Positions 8,269 through 18,183 of a DNA stretch of 64,000 nucleotides are shown one piece after another. The notes beneath the pieces are model-generated. The model worked only from the letters and a program-made list of their open reading frames with translations, searched no databases and was not told the DNA's origin. Origin of the DNA: Flammeovirga yaeyamensis (GTDB lineage: Bacteria > Bacteroidota > Bacteroidia > Cytophagales > Flammeovirgaceae); contig NZ_CP076132.1 in NCBI RefSeq assembly GCF_018736045.1, forward strand, positions 3,147,501 through 3,211,500. The letters are read 5' to 3'. Both the position numbers and the translations under genes were made by a program. Numbering within the stretch: the stretch's first letter is position 1; the number at the start of each line of letters is the position of its first letter.

Positions 8269-10641
8269 ATGAAAACTGTAACATTTAGTGTCAATTTAAT
8301 TGTATTACTGTTCGTCACGACTTTCCTATTTGCCAACGACAACCTTGATAAAAAAGGAAATGTCAAAGGTCAGATTATTGACCAAAACGATGGTAGCCCT
8401 GTTGGATATGCTACTGTATCATTAAATAACAAGGATAATATTTCCATTGGAGGTGGTTTAACTGATGATGCCGGTCAGTTTAGAATCAAAAATGTGCCCT
8501 ACGGTACTTACACCTTAATCGTACAATTCGTTGGTTACAACACATTACAAAAAGAGCTAAAAGTAAATGCTGCTTCTGTTGATGTTGGACAAATTAAGAT
8601 CGGCGAAAATGTAGAACAACTCGAAGAGGTCGAAGTAAGGGCAGAAAAAACAAGTATCGAACGTTCTATTGATAAAAAAGTCGTAAACGTTAGTGATGCT
8701 ATGATTGCTGAAGGAAACTCAGTTTCTGAGGTATTACAAACTATTCCAGAAATTAGTGTGGGTTCTGATGGAGCCATCTCTCTAAGAGGAGAAAGTAACG
8801 TTAGAGTACTTATTGATGGTAAACCCTCACAAATTGATCCTGCACAGATTTTCCAAACTTTGCCTGCCGGTTCTATCGAAAAAATTGAGGTCATCACTAA
8901 CCCTTCGGCTAAATATGATCCTGATGGTTTATCGGGCATTATCAATGTGATTACCAAAAAAGATAAAATGAAAGGTCTTAACGGTAGTGCTAATATTGGT
9001 GCAGGTACTGGCGAGAAATACAATGGGTATTTAGGATTGAACTATAGAATCAAAAAGTTCAACTTCTTTGGACAAGGTTCATATGGAGAAAATAGATTCG
9101 AAAATCAAAAAGACTTAAGACGTATCTATTCTGATTCTTCTATTCCTTCTTTTGATCAGAAAGGTGATAATATCAGAAACGGTCGTTACTACAATACAAA
9201 ATTAGGTGCCGATTACTTCTTGGATTCTACCAATACCATCACGTTCTATGCTGAACTTTGGGATTGGAAAGGTGGAGAAGAAAACTTCTTTACGAACAAC
9301 AACATCCAAGGAGATCAGATTATCTTCTCTCAGAAAGAATACGGTAACCAAAACAATAGAGCGAGTGGTCAATCCTTCAGCTTAAACCATAGAAAAGAAT
9401 TTAAGAAAGGTATTTTAGAGAGTGATGCTTTCTATAATGGAGGTACATCAGATTTCTCCACTTCATCTACACTAGAACAAGATGCATCAAGAAACTCATC
9501 TGTGGGTACCGATGCCAACTGGAATTATGCTTCTTTAAAAGTCGATTACTCTCATAAAATCAATGATAAATCGTCTTTAGAAACAGGTTATAAAGGTGAA
9601 TTATTAGATGCTTCAGCTCAGATATCAAATAATTTGGGAGGAGTAATTAATAACTACAGCTATGATTATGATCAATACATCAACTCATTATATGGATCAT
9701 ACAGCATCGCTTTAGGTAGCTATTCTATCAAAGCTGGTTTGAGAGGAGAAGTTGCTACCATTGATGGTACTGTAAAAACAGAAAGCGGTCAAGATACCAC
9801 TTATAGTATCAACTATGCGAGTTTGTTCCCTACCCTTCATGTTCAGAAGAAAATGGGTGAATTTAATACTGTTGGTGTAAGTTATTCGAGAAGAATTAAC
9901 CGTCCTGGTATTTTTAACATGCTTCCTATCGAGCAACGTTCGAACTCATCGACTGTATCTGTGGGTAACCCGAACTTACAACCGTCTTATACCAACTCCA
10001 TCAGCTTCGATCATAGTTACAACAAGAATAAATTAGGATTAAACACGAGTGTTTATTTAAGACATAGTACAGATATCATTAGAAACGTTTCCAGATACGA
10101 TTCAGTTGAGGATGTCACCGTTTACACTTGGGCCAACTTAGGTTCGTCTATGACAGGTGGTGCTTCCATTTCTGCCAATTATCAAATTGCTAAATGGTGG
10201 AATATTGATGCCAACTTAAACTTCTTCTACTTGGAGATTCAAGATGACAACGAAGAGTTTACTGTTCCTCAAGATGCTAATCCTATCAACTGGACGGCTA
10301 AATTAAATACTCGATTTACTTTACCAAAGAACTTCACGATTCAAATTATGGGTAGATATGCAGGTCAGCAATACGATGCTCAGAATATCACACAGCCGAC
10401 TTACGCACTTAACCTTGCAGTAAAAAAGGCCATCTTAAAACGTAAAGGTAATATCTCATTCAAAATTGATGATATTATTAATAGTGGTTTCACTAAAGAT
10501 GTTTACGGTCGTGATTTCCAAGAACAAACTTACTATTTACAGGAACGCCCTGTATATAGATTATCTTTCTCTTATGCCTTTGGCGGACAGTTCCAAGGTA
10601 GAAAAGCGAGAAAGTTACATAGTTCTGGAGGGATGAATTAG
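8269..10641 (+). CDS. TonB-dependent outer-membrane receptor with N-terminal carboxypeptidase-like domain
   Basis: 790 residues: signal peptide (1-22, ending FLFAND), a carboxypeptidase-regulatory-like beta-sandwich (about 31-115), a TonB plug domain (about 125-230, with VLIDGKPSQIDP and SAKYDPDGLSGIINVITKK) and a 22-strand-type barrel to the end. The barrel matches the outer-membrane-beta-barrel group that lacks a SusD partner, and no susD gene is adjacent. The transported substrate is unknown. It converges on the thioesterase gene with a shared bidirectional terminator. Confidence 0.9.
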   Translation: MKTVTFSVNLIVLLFVTTFLFANDNLDKKGNVKGQIIDQNDGSPVGYATVSLNNKDNISIGGGLTDDAGQFRIKNVPYGTYTLIVQFVGYNTLQKELKVNAASVDVGQIKIGENVEQLEEVEVRAEKTSIERSIDKKVVNVSDAMIAEGNSVSEVLQTIPEISVGSDGAISLRGESNVRVLIDGKPSQIDPAQIFQTLPAGSIEKIEVITNPSAKYDPDGLSGIINVITKKDKMKGLNGSANIGAGTGEKYNGYLGLNYRIKKFNFFGQGSYGENRFENQKDLRRIYSDSSIPSFDQKGDNIRNGRYYNTKLGADYFLDSTNTITFYAELWDWKGGEENFFTNNNIQGDQIIFSQKEYGNQNNRASGQSFSLNHRKEFKKGILESDAFYNGGTSDFSTSSTLEQDASRNSSVGTDANWNYASLKVDYSHKINDKSSLETGYKGELLDASAQISNNLGGVINNYSYDYDQYINSLYGSYSIALGSYSIKAGLRGEVATIDGTVKTESGQDTTYSINYASLFPTLHVQKKMGEFNTVGVSYSRRINRPGIFNMLPIEQRSNSSTVSVGNPNLQPSYTNSISFDHSYNKNKLGLNTSVYLRHSTDIIRNVSRYDSVEDVTVYTWANLGSSMTGGASISANYQIAKWWNIDANLNFFYLEIQDDNEEFTVPQDANPINWTAKLNTRFTLPKNFTIQIMGRYAGQQYDAQNITQPTYALNLAVKKAILKRKGNISFKIDDIINSGFTKDVYGRDFQEQTYYLQERPVYRLSFSYAFGGQFQGRKARKLHSSGGMN

Positions 10642-10658
10642 GTAGTAGGTAGTAAAAT

Positions 10659-10700
10659 AAAAAGAGTCAGTTTCAAAAATGAAGAAACTGACTCTTTTTG
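10659..10700. terminator. Bidirectional terminator between convergent genes
   Basis: A near-perfect stem (AAAGAGTCAGTTTC / GAAACTGACTCTTT) with A-run before and T-run after works in both directions. It serves the receptor gene on plus and the thioesterase gene on minus. Confidence 0.9.
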
Positions 10701-10711
10701 TTATATCTTTT

Positions 10712-11467
10712 TTATATTAATTCCCACTTTGTGTGAATGATACAAGCAGGTTTATCTTCTTTATAAATTCCAGTAATAAGGTGATAACCGTTTTCTGATT
10801 GCTGTTGTTCGGTAATCACGTCGACTTCCTGATCCAAGATTACTTCTGATAAGTAGTTGATCTCTACTTCTACCAATTTCTTTGATTTAAACGAATGTGG
10901 AATACTGTCCAACATCCAATCAAAGTACTTGATGTTATTGACATGGTTTACCGGGTCCAACTCAGAATACACCACTTTTCTTTTCGACTCGAAATCTTTA
11001 GATGAAGGTGGTTTAAGTTTACTTGGTTTCTCTAAAGTATTTAGATCATCTCTTTGAGTCACCTTATCCATAAACTCGGTAATCATAATGGGTCTTCTTC
11101 GCCTTAAATCGATGCCAAACCAAATGGAAGAACCTTGTATGATTACATTTCCTTTATCATCTTTAATCAAGAAATTTCTTTGGGAAGATAGTTTCTGAAC
11201 ATCATACACCCAAGTGGTAATATGAAGGTCTTCTGTCCATTTTGGCCACTTTTTGACTTCATATTTCAAGCTTCCTAATACCCAAGCATGACCGTTTTTC
11301 ATCATTTCTCTTAGCCCAAATTTTTCGGCATTGGAATGATTCCCTGCCACTTCCTGAAAAATTTCAGAAATAGTAGAGGGCTTCATTTTATAGCCGGGAC
11401 CAATTTGATGTGCTTTTACGGTTTGATGTTCCGACCACACTCCTTCTTTTAAACTACTACTCATCAT
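10712..11467 (-). CDS. Acyl-ACP thioesterase (double hot-dog fold)
   Basis: 251 residues, the usual length for bacterial FatA/FatB relatives. It hydrolyses acyl-ACP to free fatty acid. The first hot-dog half contains GHAWVLGSLKYEVKKWP; the second contains SELDPVNHVNNIKYFDWMLD, whose Asp/Asn/His residues match the plant enzyme's catalytic stretch. Its start overlaps the end of the upstream epimerase gene by 11 bases (or 8 if the second ATG is used), so the two are translationally coupled in one operon. The acyl-chain preference cannot be read. Confidence 0.9.
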   Translation of the reverse strand: MMSSSLKEGVWSEHQTVKAHQIGPGYKMKPSTISEIFQEVAGNHSNAEKFGLREMMKNGHAWVLGSLKYEVKKWPKWTEDLHITTWVYDVQKLSSQRNFLIKDDKGNVIIQGSSIWFGIDLRRRRPIMITEFMDKVTQRDDLNTLEKPSKLKPPSSKDFESKRKVVYSELDPVNHVNNIKYFDWMLDSIPHSFKSKKLVEVEINYLSEVILDQEVDVITEQQQSENGYHLITGIYKEDKPACIIHTKWELI

Positions 11468-12353
11468 CCATCATCTCAACGGTGAATGTTGCAGAGAAAG
11501 TCTTACCTTTTTCTAATGTTTGATTTGCATATTTCTCCTTGAAATTATGATTCTCATCTCTAAGATCAGCCACTCCATACCAAGGTTCAATACATACAAA
11601 ATCGGCATTCTTTCCAACTGGAGTCCAAATTCCTAGAAGTGGCCAATCTTTAAAACCAATTCTCAGTTTTCTAGAATCATCTTTCTTTGTATAAATATCA
11701 AGATATTCCGATTTGAAATGATCGAAAATGATGGCATCGTCCTTAAATGTATCAAACTTTAACGGAAGGATTTTCTCCCCTTTCAATGCATCATGTTCAA
11801 TGGCTCCGCTTCTTAACCCGTTATCCAATAATAATCTTTCAAACTCTTCTTGATGAGAGAATTCGATGACATAATCTTCGAATGATGTACCTGGAACGAA
11901 GTTGGTATTAAAACCTGGGTGGGCTCCCACTCCAAAATAAATAGTTTCCATATCCAAGTTATCTACTTGATATGTAATACTTAATTTATTGTCTTTGATC
12001 TCATAGATCGTTCTAAAAACAAACTTATAGGGATATTTCTGAATGGTTTCATGATCAAATCGCAATTCGAAAATACACGACAACTCGTCTTGAGTCACTA
12101 ATTTATGTTCCATATCACGAGCAAAACCATGTTGAGGGAGTTTATAATTTACTCCATCCACTTCGTAATATCCTTCCTCTACTTGTCCAACAATTGGAAA
12201 TAATACAGGTGCATGTCTCCCCCATACTTCCTTATCGGCTTGCCATAAATATTCTTGTTGATGTTGTTTATGATATACCGAATGTAACTCTGCCCCGTCT
12301 CTTGAAATCTTAACTGATAATACGGCGTTCTCTAGTGATACTAATCTGCTCAT
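11457..12353 (-). CDS. Aldose 1-epimerase family protein (LacX-like)
   Basis: 298 residues of the galactose-mutarotase-like beta-sandwich superfamily. The catalytic His is in GVGAHPGFN and the catalytic Glu in CIEPWYGVAD. These enzymes interconvert alpha and beta anomers of sugars, or of hexose-6-phosphates in some subgroups. It is the first gene of a two-gene operon with the acyl-ACP thioesterase; no metabolic link between the two is evident. Confidence 0.9.
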   Translation of the reverse strand: MSRLVSLENAVLSVKISRDGAELHSVYHKQHQQEYLWQADKEVWGRHAPVLFPIVGQVEEGYYEVDGVNYKLPQHGFARDMEHKLVTQDELSCIFELRFDHETIQKYPYKFVFRTIYEIKDNKLSITYQVDNLDMETIYFGVGAHPGFNTNFVPGTSFEDYVIEFSHQEEFERLLLDNGLRSGAIEHDALKGEKILPLKFDTFKDDAIIFDHFKSEYLDIYTKKDDSRKLRIGFKDWPLLGIWTPVGKNADFVCIEPWYGVADLRDENHNFKEKYANQTLEKGKTFSATFTVEMMDDE

Positions 12354-12497
12354 TTATGTTTAAATACGTAATGGTCAATATTTAATGTCTTTATCAAAAA
12401 TTGATGTTTAAAAAGACATATTTTGTTGTAGTGAAAATAGAAAATTTAACTATAAAGTAAAAAGGGAAAATGAAGAAGTAGTGATAAAAAAGACTAA

Positions 12498-13499
12498 TTA
12501 TTGAGTAAATAAATTTTGATCAGTCTGATTATTAAATTTGATTACATCAATAATATCCTTCGTCAGTTTGTGAAACTCATTGATCTCACCTTCCAATACT
12601 GAATACTCTTCAATTTTATAGGTATTAATATATCCTTCTAACCCTTCCTCACCAAGCACTATTAACTTTCTTATTTTCAGAGCTGCATCAGTTTTATAAT
12701 TTTGTCTTTTAATTTCTTGCTCTATGTGTGTTGGGATTTTAGTAAGAAATGCTCTGACATAAAATGCTTTAAATTTCAGATCTTTAGATACTTGAATAGG
12801 AGTTCCGTTTTGATCTTTTAAAAATAACTGCACCTCTTCAACTTCTCCTATTTTATGCTCTATAGGATGTTTTATTAAAGTTGAGTAAAGCGAAAATAAT
12901 TTGTAATTAACGATTTTATTTGAGCCTTTTAGATTCTCAATTCTGTATCCTAAGAATAATTTCTGATTATTGTAGGTTTTCACTGAGTAGTTTACAGATG
13001 ATAATGGTTGATCATCTAATAAAAAGCGAACACGACAAAGGCTATCCTCATCTTCATATCTACTTATATATTTTCTTATTGTCCCCTCTTTCAGCTTCAT
13101 TTCAATTGTATTCATCAAAAATAATTCTGCCTTAACAGAATCAAATTCAGATAGGGGCAATTTTTGATAATAAGGTGGATGCAATAATATTGTATCACGT
13201 TCCATTTTAGTCATCGCTAGATTACCTTCCCTCTCAACTAACGCCTTATAAAAATTCTCATCTATATAATCAAAGACTTTCACCTCAATAAAAGGTGGTT
13301 TCTCTGAAATAATTTCATAGTCAATTCTCTCAAGAGCGTTCCATCTTTTAGTGAATAATTTTTTAGACTCCTGATAAGAATCTCCTGTAATTTTAAACTT
13401 TACAAGAGAATAGGTTTGTGTTGATTTCTCATCATTTGATGAAGTACATGAAAGTAAACAACATACGATTAGGAAGAGAGAAGTTATTTTGTTCAGCAT
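12498..13499 (-). CDS. Lipoprotein of unknown function, faint SecD-P1-like pattern
   Basis: 333 residues with a lipobox (VCCLLSC, Cys18). The part near residues 30-100 reads as two beta-alpha-beta stretches (KFKITGDSYQESKKLF, RWNALERIDYEIISEKPPF, EREGNLAMTKM) that recall the periplasmic P1 domain of SecD: a repeat of index residues, then a tested-equality stretch. This is only a visual likeness. The rest is not recognised. It is a single gene upstream of the metH terminator on the same strand. Confidence 0.65.
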   Translation of the reverse strand: MLNKITSLFLIVCCLLSCTSSNDEKSTQTYSLVKFKITGDSYQESKKLFTKRWNALERIDYEIISEKPPFIEVKVFDYIDENFYKALVEREGNLAMTKMERDTILLHPPYYQKLPLSEFDSVKAELFLMNTIEMKLKEGTIRKYISRYEDEDSLCRVRFLLDDQPLSSVNYSVKTYNNQKLFLGYRIENLKGSNKIVNYKLFSLYSTLIKHPIEHKIGEVEEVQLFLKDQNGTPIQVSKDLKFKAFYVRAFLTKIPTHIEQEIKRQNYKTDAALKIRKLIVLGEEGLEGYINTYKIEEYSVLEGEINEFHKLTKDIIDVIKFNNQTDQNLFTQ

Positions 13500-13517
13500 G
13501 ATAATTTAGTAGTTAAA

Positions 13518-13562
13518 TAAAAAAGTCAGGTGATACTTTCTTAAAGTAATCACCTGACTTAA
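13518..13562 (-). terminator. Rho-independent terminator of metH
   Basis: On minus, AAGTCAGGTGAT pairs with ATCACCTGACTT (12 bp, with a further small stem inside) and is followed by a T-rich run. It lies 50 bases past the metH stop. Confidence 0.88.
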
Positions 13563-13611
13563 ATATACTATTTGTAATTAAAAATTACTATCGGTATTCT
13601 ATTATTGTGAA

Positions 13612-16600
13612 TTACAGAAGAACTGTTCCCAACCATCTTCTCATTTCGTGTTCTGGTCGGTTGACACGCTCTGCGTAATCTTTTAATTGATCTTCGTTGA
13701 TTTTACCCAAACCGAAGTATCTCGATTCTTGGTTACCGAAATACCAACCTGATACCGCCGCAGCAGGCGTCATAGCATAGCTTTCAGTTAATTCAACACC
13801 AATGTTATTGGTTACATCAAGAAGCTTGAATAATTTGTCTTTCTCAGTATGATCTGGACAAGCAGGGTAACCCGGAGCTGGACGAATACCTTGGTATTTC
13901 TCGTCAATCAGATCTTCATTATTAAAGATCTCATCTTTTGCATATCCCCAAATTTCCTTTCTTACTTTCTCGTGCATCAATTCAGTAAAGGCTTCTGCTA
14001 AACGGTCGGCTAAAGCTTTTACCATAATGCTGTTATAATCATCATGATCCGCTTCGTATTGTTCGACCAATTTATCTAAACCAATACCTGCAGTTACTGC
14101 GAAACCTCCAATGTAATCTTGTCTACCTGATTCTTTAGGTGCGACAAAATCGGTTAAACAGAAGTTTGGCTTGCCTGCTGCCTTTTTATTCTGCTGTCTT
14201 AAATGACATAACAACTCTGTTTTCTTAGAACGATCTTCTTTAAAGAATATCGAATGATGATGATCTGCATCTGGTAATTCAACATCAGTAACTTCGAAAT
14301 CATACAACTCGATGTCATCATCATTGACACTGTTCGCAGGGAAGAAACCAATAACTGCATTGGCTTGCAATAATTTCTCGTCGATGATCTTTTGTAGCAT
14401 CGCTTTAGCATCTTTATAAAGATCTGTCGCTTGAGTTCCTACAACTTCATCTTTTAAAATTGCAGGGTAACGACCGGCCAATTCCCACGTTTGGAAGAAT
14501 GGCGTCCAATCTAAATACTTAGCAATTTCTTCCAAGTCATATGCTTCGAATACTTTTGTTCCTAAGAACGATGGCTTTGTAATTGAAGAAGTTTCCCAAT
14601 CGATAGCCAATTTATTTTTACGAGCATCTTCGATTGAAATCAGCTTTTTCGCGCCTTGGCGTTTAGCGTGAGTAACTCTTAAATTAGCGTATTCATCTTT
14701 GAATTCTTGAATAACTTCTTTGGTGTATTCCTTATTCTCCGATGTATAAGCAGATGCAATTGGCACTGACTTAGAAGCATCCAATACGTGTACTACTGAA
14801 CCTGAATATTGAGGGTCAATTTTTACCGCTGTATGTACTCTTGAAGTCGTTGCCCCGCCAATCATTACTGGAATATTCAGTTCTTGACGTTCTAATTCTT
14901 CGGCAACGTAAACCATTTCGTCTAGTGATGGAGTGATCAAACCACTTAATCCGATAACATCTACTTTTTCTTCAACAGCTGTTCTAATAATTTTATCCAA
15001 CGGCACCATTACTCCAAGGTCGATGATCTCGAAGTTGTTACAAGCTAATACTACACTAACGATATTTTTACCGATATCGTGTACATCACCTTTTACGGTC
15101 GCCATCAAGATTTTACCGGCAGAAGATGAAGCTGATAATTCTGGATTATTGGCTTTCTCTTCTTCAATATATGGAATAAGAATCGCTACCGCCTTTTTCA
15201 TCACACGAGCAGATTTCACTACCTGAGGAAGGAACATTTTACCCTCTCCAAATAAATCACCTACTACGTTCATGCCATCCATCAAAGGACCTTCGATCAC
15301 TTCAATAGGACGAGCGAATTTCTGACGTGCTTCTTCTACATCTTCATCAATAAATTCTACTAAACCTTTTACTAAGGCATGAGATAGACGTTGTTCTACT
15401 GGATTTTCTCTCCAAGATAAGTCCACCTCTTTTTTCTTACCTTTTGATTTTACTGTTTCTGCAAAATCAACTAAACGTTCAGTAGCATCTTCTCTTCTAT
15501 TCAAAAGAACATCTTCAACATGTTCTAATAAATCTTTTGGAATTTCTTCATACACCTCGATCATACCTGGGTTCACAATACCCATGTCCATACCTGCTTT
15601 ACCAGCATGGTATAAGAAAGCGGAGTGCATTGCTTCACGAACTGCATTATTTCCTCTAAATGAGAATGAAATGTTGGAAACACCACCACTTACCATCGCA
15701 TGTGGTAAGTTTTCTTTGATCCATTTTGTGGCTTTAAAGAAATCAACTGCATAGTTGTTGTGCTCTTCGATACCTGTGGCAACTGCCAAGATATTCGGAT
15801 CAAAAATGATGTCTTGAGGTGCGAAACCCACTTTATTAACAAGAATATCATACGATCTCGAACAGATTTCTTTTCTTCTCTCGAAGTTATCTGCCTGACC
15901 ATCTTCATCAAATGCCATGACAACTGCTGCAGCACCATATTTTTTGATGGTTGTTGCTTTATAAATAAAGTCCTCTTCTCCTTCTTTCAAAGAGATCGAG
16001 TTGACAATACCTTTACCTTGCAATGTTTTCAGACCTGCTTCAATAATTTCCCATTTTGATGAATCCACCATAATTGGAAGCTTGGCAATATCTGGTTCAG
16101 ATGCGATTAGATTTAAGAAACGTGTCATACATTCCTTAGAATCCAACATCCCTTCATCCATATTGACATCAATTACCTGAGCACCACCTTCTACTTGGTG
16201 TCTTGCAATTTCGATGGCTGCTTCAAAATCACCGTTTTCAATCAAACGACGGAATTTGGCAGAACCTGTTACGTTGGCCCTCTCACCCACGTTAACAAAA
16301 ATGCTATCCGGCTTGATCGTTACAGGTTCTAAACCACTTAATCTTTGGTAAGGTGCTTGAGTTGGAATTTCTCTCACCTTCGCTTTGCTGAATGTCTCTG
16401 CAATTCCATTAATATGGTCAGGTGTTGTACCGCAACATCCACCAATAATATTCACTAATCCATCAAAAGATTCTAAGATTTTACTCATCTCTTCTGATGT
16501 CTGATCGTACTCACCAAATTCGTTAGGAAGACCCGCATTTGGATAGGCTGAAACGTTGGTATCAGCAACACGAGATAATTCTTGAATGTATGGACGGAGT

Positions 16601-17415
16601 AAATCTGCGCCTAATGCACAGTTCAATCCTACACTAAATAGATCTGCATGTCTGATAGAGTTCCAGAATGCTTCGACTACTTGTCCAGAAAGCGTTCTAC
16701 CCGATGCATCTGTAATCGTACCAGAAACCATCAATGGTAAACGTTCTCCTTTATATAAATTAGGGAATTCAGCCTCTCTCCCTTTTGGAGCTGCAGAAAC
16801 TACATTTCCTTCTTCAACATCAGTAAAATATTTATCAGCAGCAAATAGAGCTGCTTTACAGTTTAGCGTATCAAATACTGTCTCGATTAAGATCGTATCC
16901 GCTCCACCTTCTGCTAGACCTTGTACCTGTAAATAGTAAGCTTCAACAAGATCATCAAAAGTAACCGCTCTATAACCTGGATCGTTTACATCAGGAGAAA
17001 TAGATGCCGTTCTGTTCGTTGGTCCTACTGCTCCCGCTACAAAACGAGGTTTGTGAGGTTCCAATTCAGTGTATTCAGCTGCTGCTTCTTTTGCCAACTT
17101 TGCAGAGGCATAGTTCAACTCATACACATCTGGCTCCATTTGATAATCGGCCATAGCGATAGTCGTACCACTAAATGTATTCGTCTCAACGATATCAGCT
17201 CCTGCTTTGAAATATTGTTTGTGAATATCACGAATAATATCCGGCTGAGTGATAGAAAGCATATCATTGTTCCCTTTCACATCACATGGGTGATCTTTAA
17301 ATCGTTCACCTCTGTAATCCTCTTCACCTAATTTATGCTTTTGAATCATGGTACCCATCGCACCATCTAATATGAGCACACGCTCTTTTGCTAACTCTCT
17401 GAGTTTTTTCGACAT
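13612..17415 (-). CDS. metH: Cobalamin-dependent methionine synthase, full length
   Basis: 1267 residues. Modules in order: homocysteine-binding barrel (about 1-340) with [10 protein letters not shown] and zinc cysteines in VGLNCALG and [10 protein letters not shown]; methyl-tetrahydrofolate barrel (about 360-620, [11 protein letters not shown]); cobalamin cap and Rossmann domain (about 660-900) with the DVHDIG motif near 775 that supplies the cobalt-ligating His; and the SAM-dependent reactivation domain (about 920-1267, [15 protein letters not shown]). The protein moves a methyl group from methyl-THF to homocysteine. It is preceded by a SAM riboswitch, so expression should fall when SAM is plentiful. 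Confidence 0.98.
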   Translation of the reverse strand: MSKKLRELAKERVLILDGAMGTMIQKHKLGEEDYRGERFKDHPCDVKGNNDMLSITQPDIIRDIHKQYFKAGADIVETNTFSGTTIAMADYQMEPDVYELNYASAKLAKEAAAEYTELEPHKPRFVAGAVGPTNRTASISPDVNDPGYRAVTFDDLVEAYYLQVQGLAEGGADTILIETVFDTLNCKAALFAADKYFTDVEEGNVVSAAPKGREAEFPNLYKGERLPLMVSGTITDASGRTLSGQVVEAFWNSIRHADLFSVGLNCALGADLLRPYIQELSRVADTNVSAYPNAGLPNEFGEYDQTSEEMSKILESFDGLVNIIGGCCGTTPDHINGIAETFSKAKVREIPTQAPYQRLSGLEPVTIKPDSIFVNVGERANVTGSAKFRRLIENGDFEAAIEIARHQVEGGAQVIDVNMDEGMLDSKECMTRFLNLIASEPDIAKLPIMVDSSKWEIIEAGLKTLQGKGIVNSISLKEGEEDFIYKATTIKKYGAAAVVMAFDEDGQADNFERRKEICSRSYDILVNKVGFAPQDIIFDPNILAVATGIEEHNNYAVDFFKATKWIKENLPHAMVSGGVSNISFSFRGNNAVREAMHSAFLYHAGKAGMDMGIVNPGMIEVYEEIPKDLLEHVEDVLLNRREDATERLVDFAETVKSKGKKKEVDLSWRENPVEQRLSHALVKGLVEFIDEDVEEARQKFARPIEVIEGPLMDGMNVVGDLFGEGKMFLPQVVKSARVMKKAVAILIPYIEEEKANNPELSASSSAGKILMATVKGDVHDIGKNIVSVVLACNNFEIIDLGVMVPLDKIIRTAVEEKVDVIGLSGLITPSLDEMVYVAEELERQELNIPVMIGGATTSRVHTAVKIDPQYSGSVVHVLDASKSVPIASAYTSENKEYTKEVIQEFKDEYANLRVTHAKRQGAKKLISIEDARKNKLAIDWETSSITKPSFLGTKVFEAYDLEEIAKYLDWTPFFQTWELAGRYPAILKDEVVGTQATDLYKDAKAMLQKIIDEKLLQANAVIGFFPANSVNDDDIELYDFEVTDVELPDADHHHSIFFKEDRSKKTELLCHLRQQNKKAAGKPNFCLTDFVAPKESGRQDYIGGFAVTAGIGLDKLVEQYEADHDDYNSIMVKALADRLAEAFTELMHEKVRKEIWGYAKDEIFNNEDLIDEKYQGIRPAPGYPACPDHTEKDKLFKLLDVTNNIGVELTESYAMTPAAAVSGWYFGNQESRYFGLGKINEDQLKDYAERVNRPEHEMRRWLGTVLL

Positions 17416-17516
17416 CTGATATTTTAAAAGTTACGTTTCACATCCTCTCCCTTTGAAGAGTTAAAAACGTGCTTAAAAGTTACTGTTGAGACTTCCATTC
17501 CCGATTGAATGCTATA

Positions 17517-17623
17517 GCTCATCTTTCTCGGACACCTCCGAGGCGGGATTTGGCACCTGAAGCTGGGCGCAACGGTTGCCATGACATCTACGAGCCCGAT
17601 CTCTTATGTCATTCGTGATAAGC
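17517..17623 (-). promoter_or_regulatory. SAM-I-clan riboswitch (S-box) upstream of metH
   Basis: Read on minus, the P1 stem GCTTATC / GATGAGC (17617-17623 with 17517-17523) closes the aptamer. Inside are the conserved ATGGCAACC segment, GGTGCCAAATCC, and the GAAAGATGAG 3' end, plus a P2 helix ATGACAT / ATGTCAT. These are hallmark S-box elements. About 100 bases separate it from the metH start; I see no clear T-run terminator there, so control may be translational. Confidence 0.88.
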
Positions 17624-17793
17624 ACAGTGCAAATTAAATACAAAATGAAGAAAAGACCATATTTTATTGAATGAAATCGCCTTTTCGTCATCAATTTTAA
17701 TACGAATACTTAATTTTTTTCAATTTTTTTAAATGTTCAATTTATCCAATAAACATAAGAGTATTTGATACACTTTATAAATTTAGAAATGGG

Positions 17794-17881
17794 TTGCGCA
17801 ATCTGTTTCGAAACCTTTCGTACAGAAAAATAAAATCACGTTATCCGTAAATGACAACCGATTGCGCAACATGTATCGCAA
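17794..17881. promoter_or_regulatory. Two operator-like direct repeats with CG-centred palindromes
   Basis: TTGCGCAATCTGTTTCGAAAC (17794-17814 region) recurs as TTGCGCAACATGTATCGCAAC 68 bases on (17862-). Each copy pairs TTGCGCAA with a second CG-centred palindrome (TTTCGAAA or its relative) exactly 12 bases on. CG-centred palindromes of this kind are typical of LacI-family operators. They lie between metH and the first susC, nearer the metH leader. Confidence 0.5.
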
Positions 17882-18104
17882 CATTCCGAAACTTTAAAAA
17901 ACAGAAATCCAAAAATAGTACAACAATAGTCCACTTTTAGACAAAAGAACTGACTTACAACAATTTGTAATTCTATAGATTAAGACTTAGAATTGTAAAA
18001 GACAAAAACATAGCTATCTACTGCGCAAAACTTGAAATGAATTATAATTTACTGCTATTACGTATTGTCTAAAAGTTATCTAGCTAGAAATTCTCTATTA
18101 CAGT

Positions 18105-18162
18105 CATGTTTGATGAAATGACAAACATGCCCATTTTTTTTGCACATGTCCGTTACATGTCC
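18105..18162 (+). promoter_or_regulatory. Inverted repeat and three ACATGYCC copies before susC
   Basis: CATGTTTG (18105-18112) pairs with CAAACATG (18122-18129). ACATGCCC / ACATGTCC occurs at 18125, 18144 and 18155. All lie within 80 bases of the susC start, so they could be a leader hairpin or regulator sites. Unverified. Confidence 0.35.
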
Positions 18163-18183
18163 ATTTAAAACTACATTTAACTA

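Noticed and set aside
17512-17694. 60-codon frame over the SAM riboswitch
   Set aside because: The sequence is explained by the aptamer.
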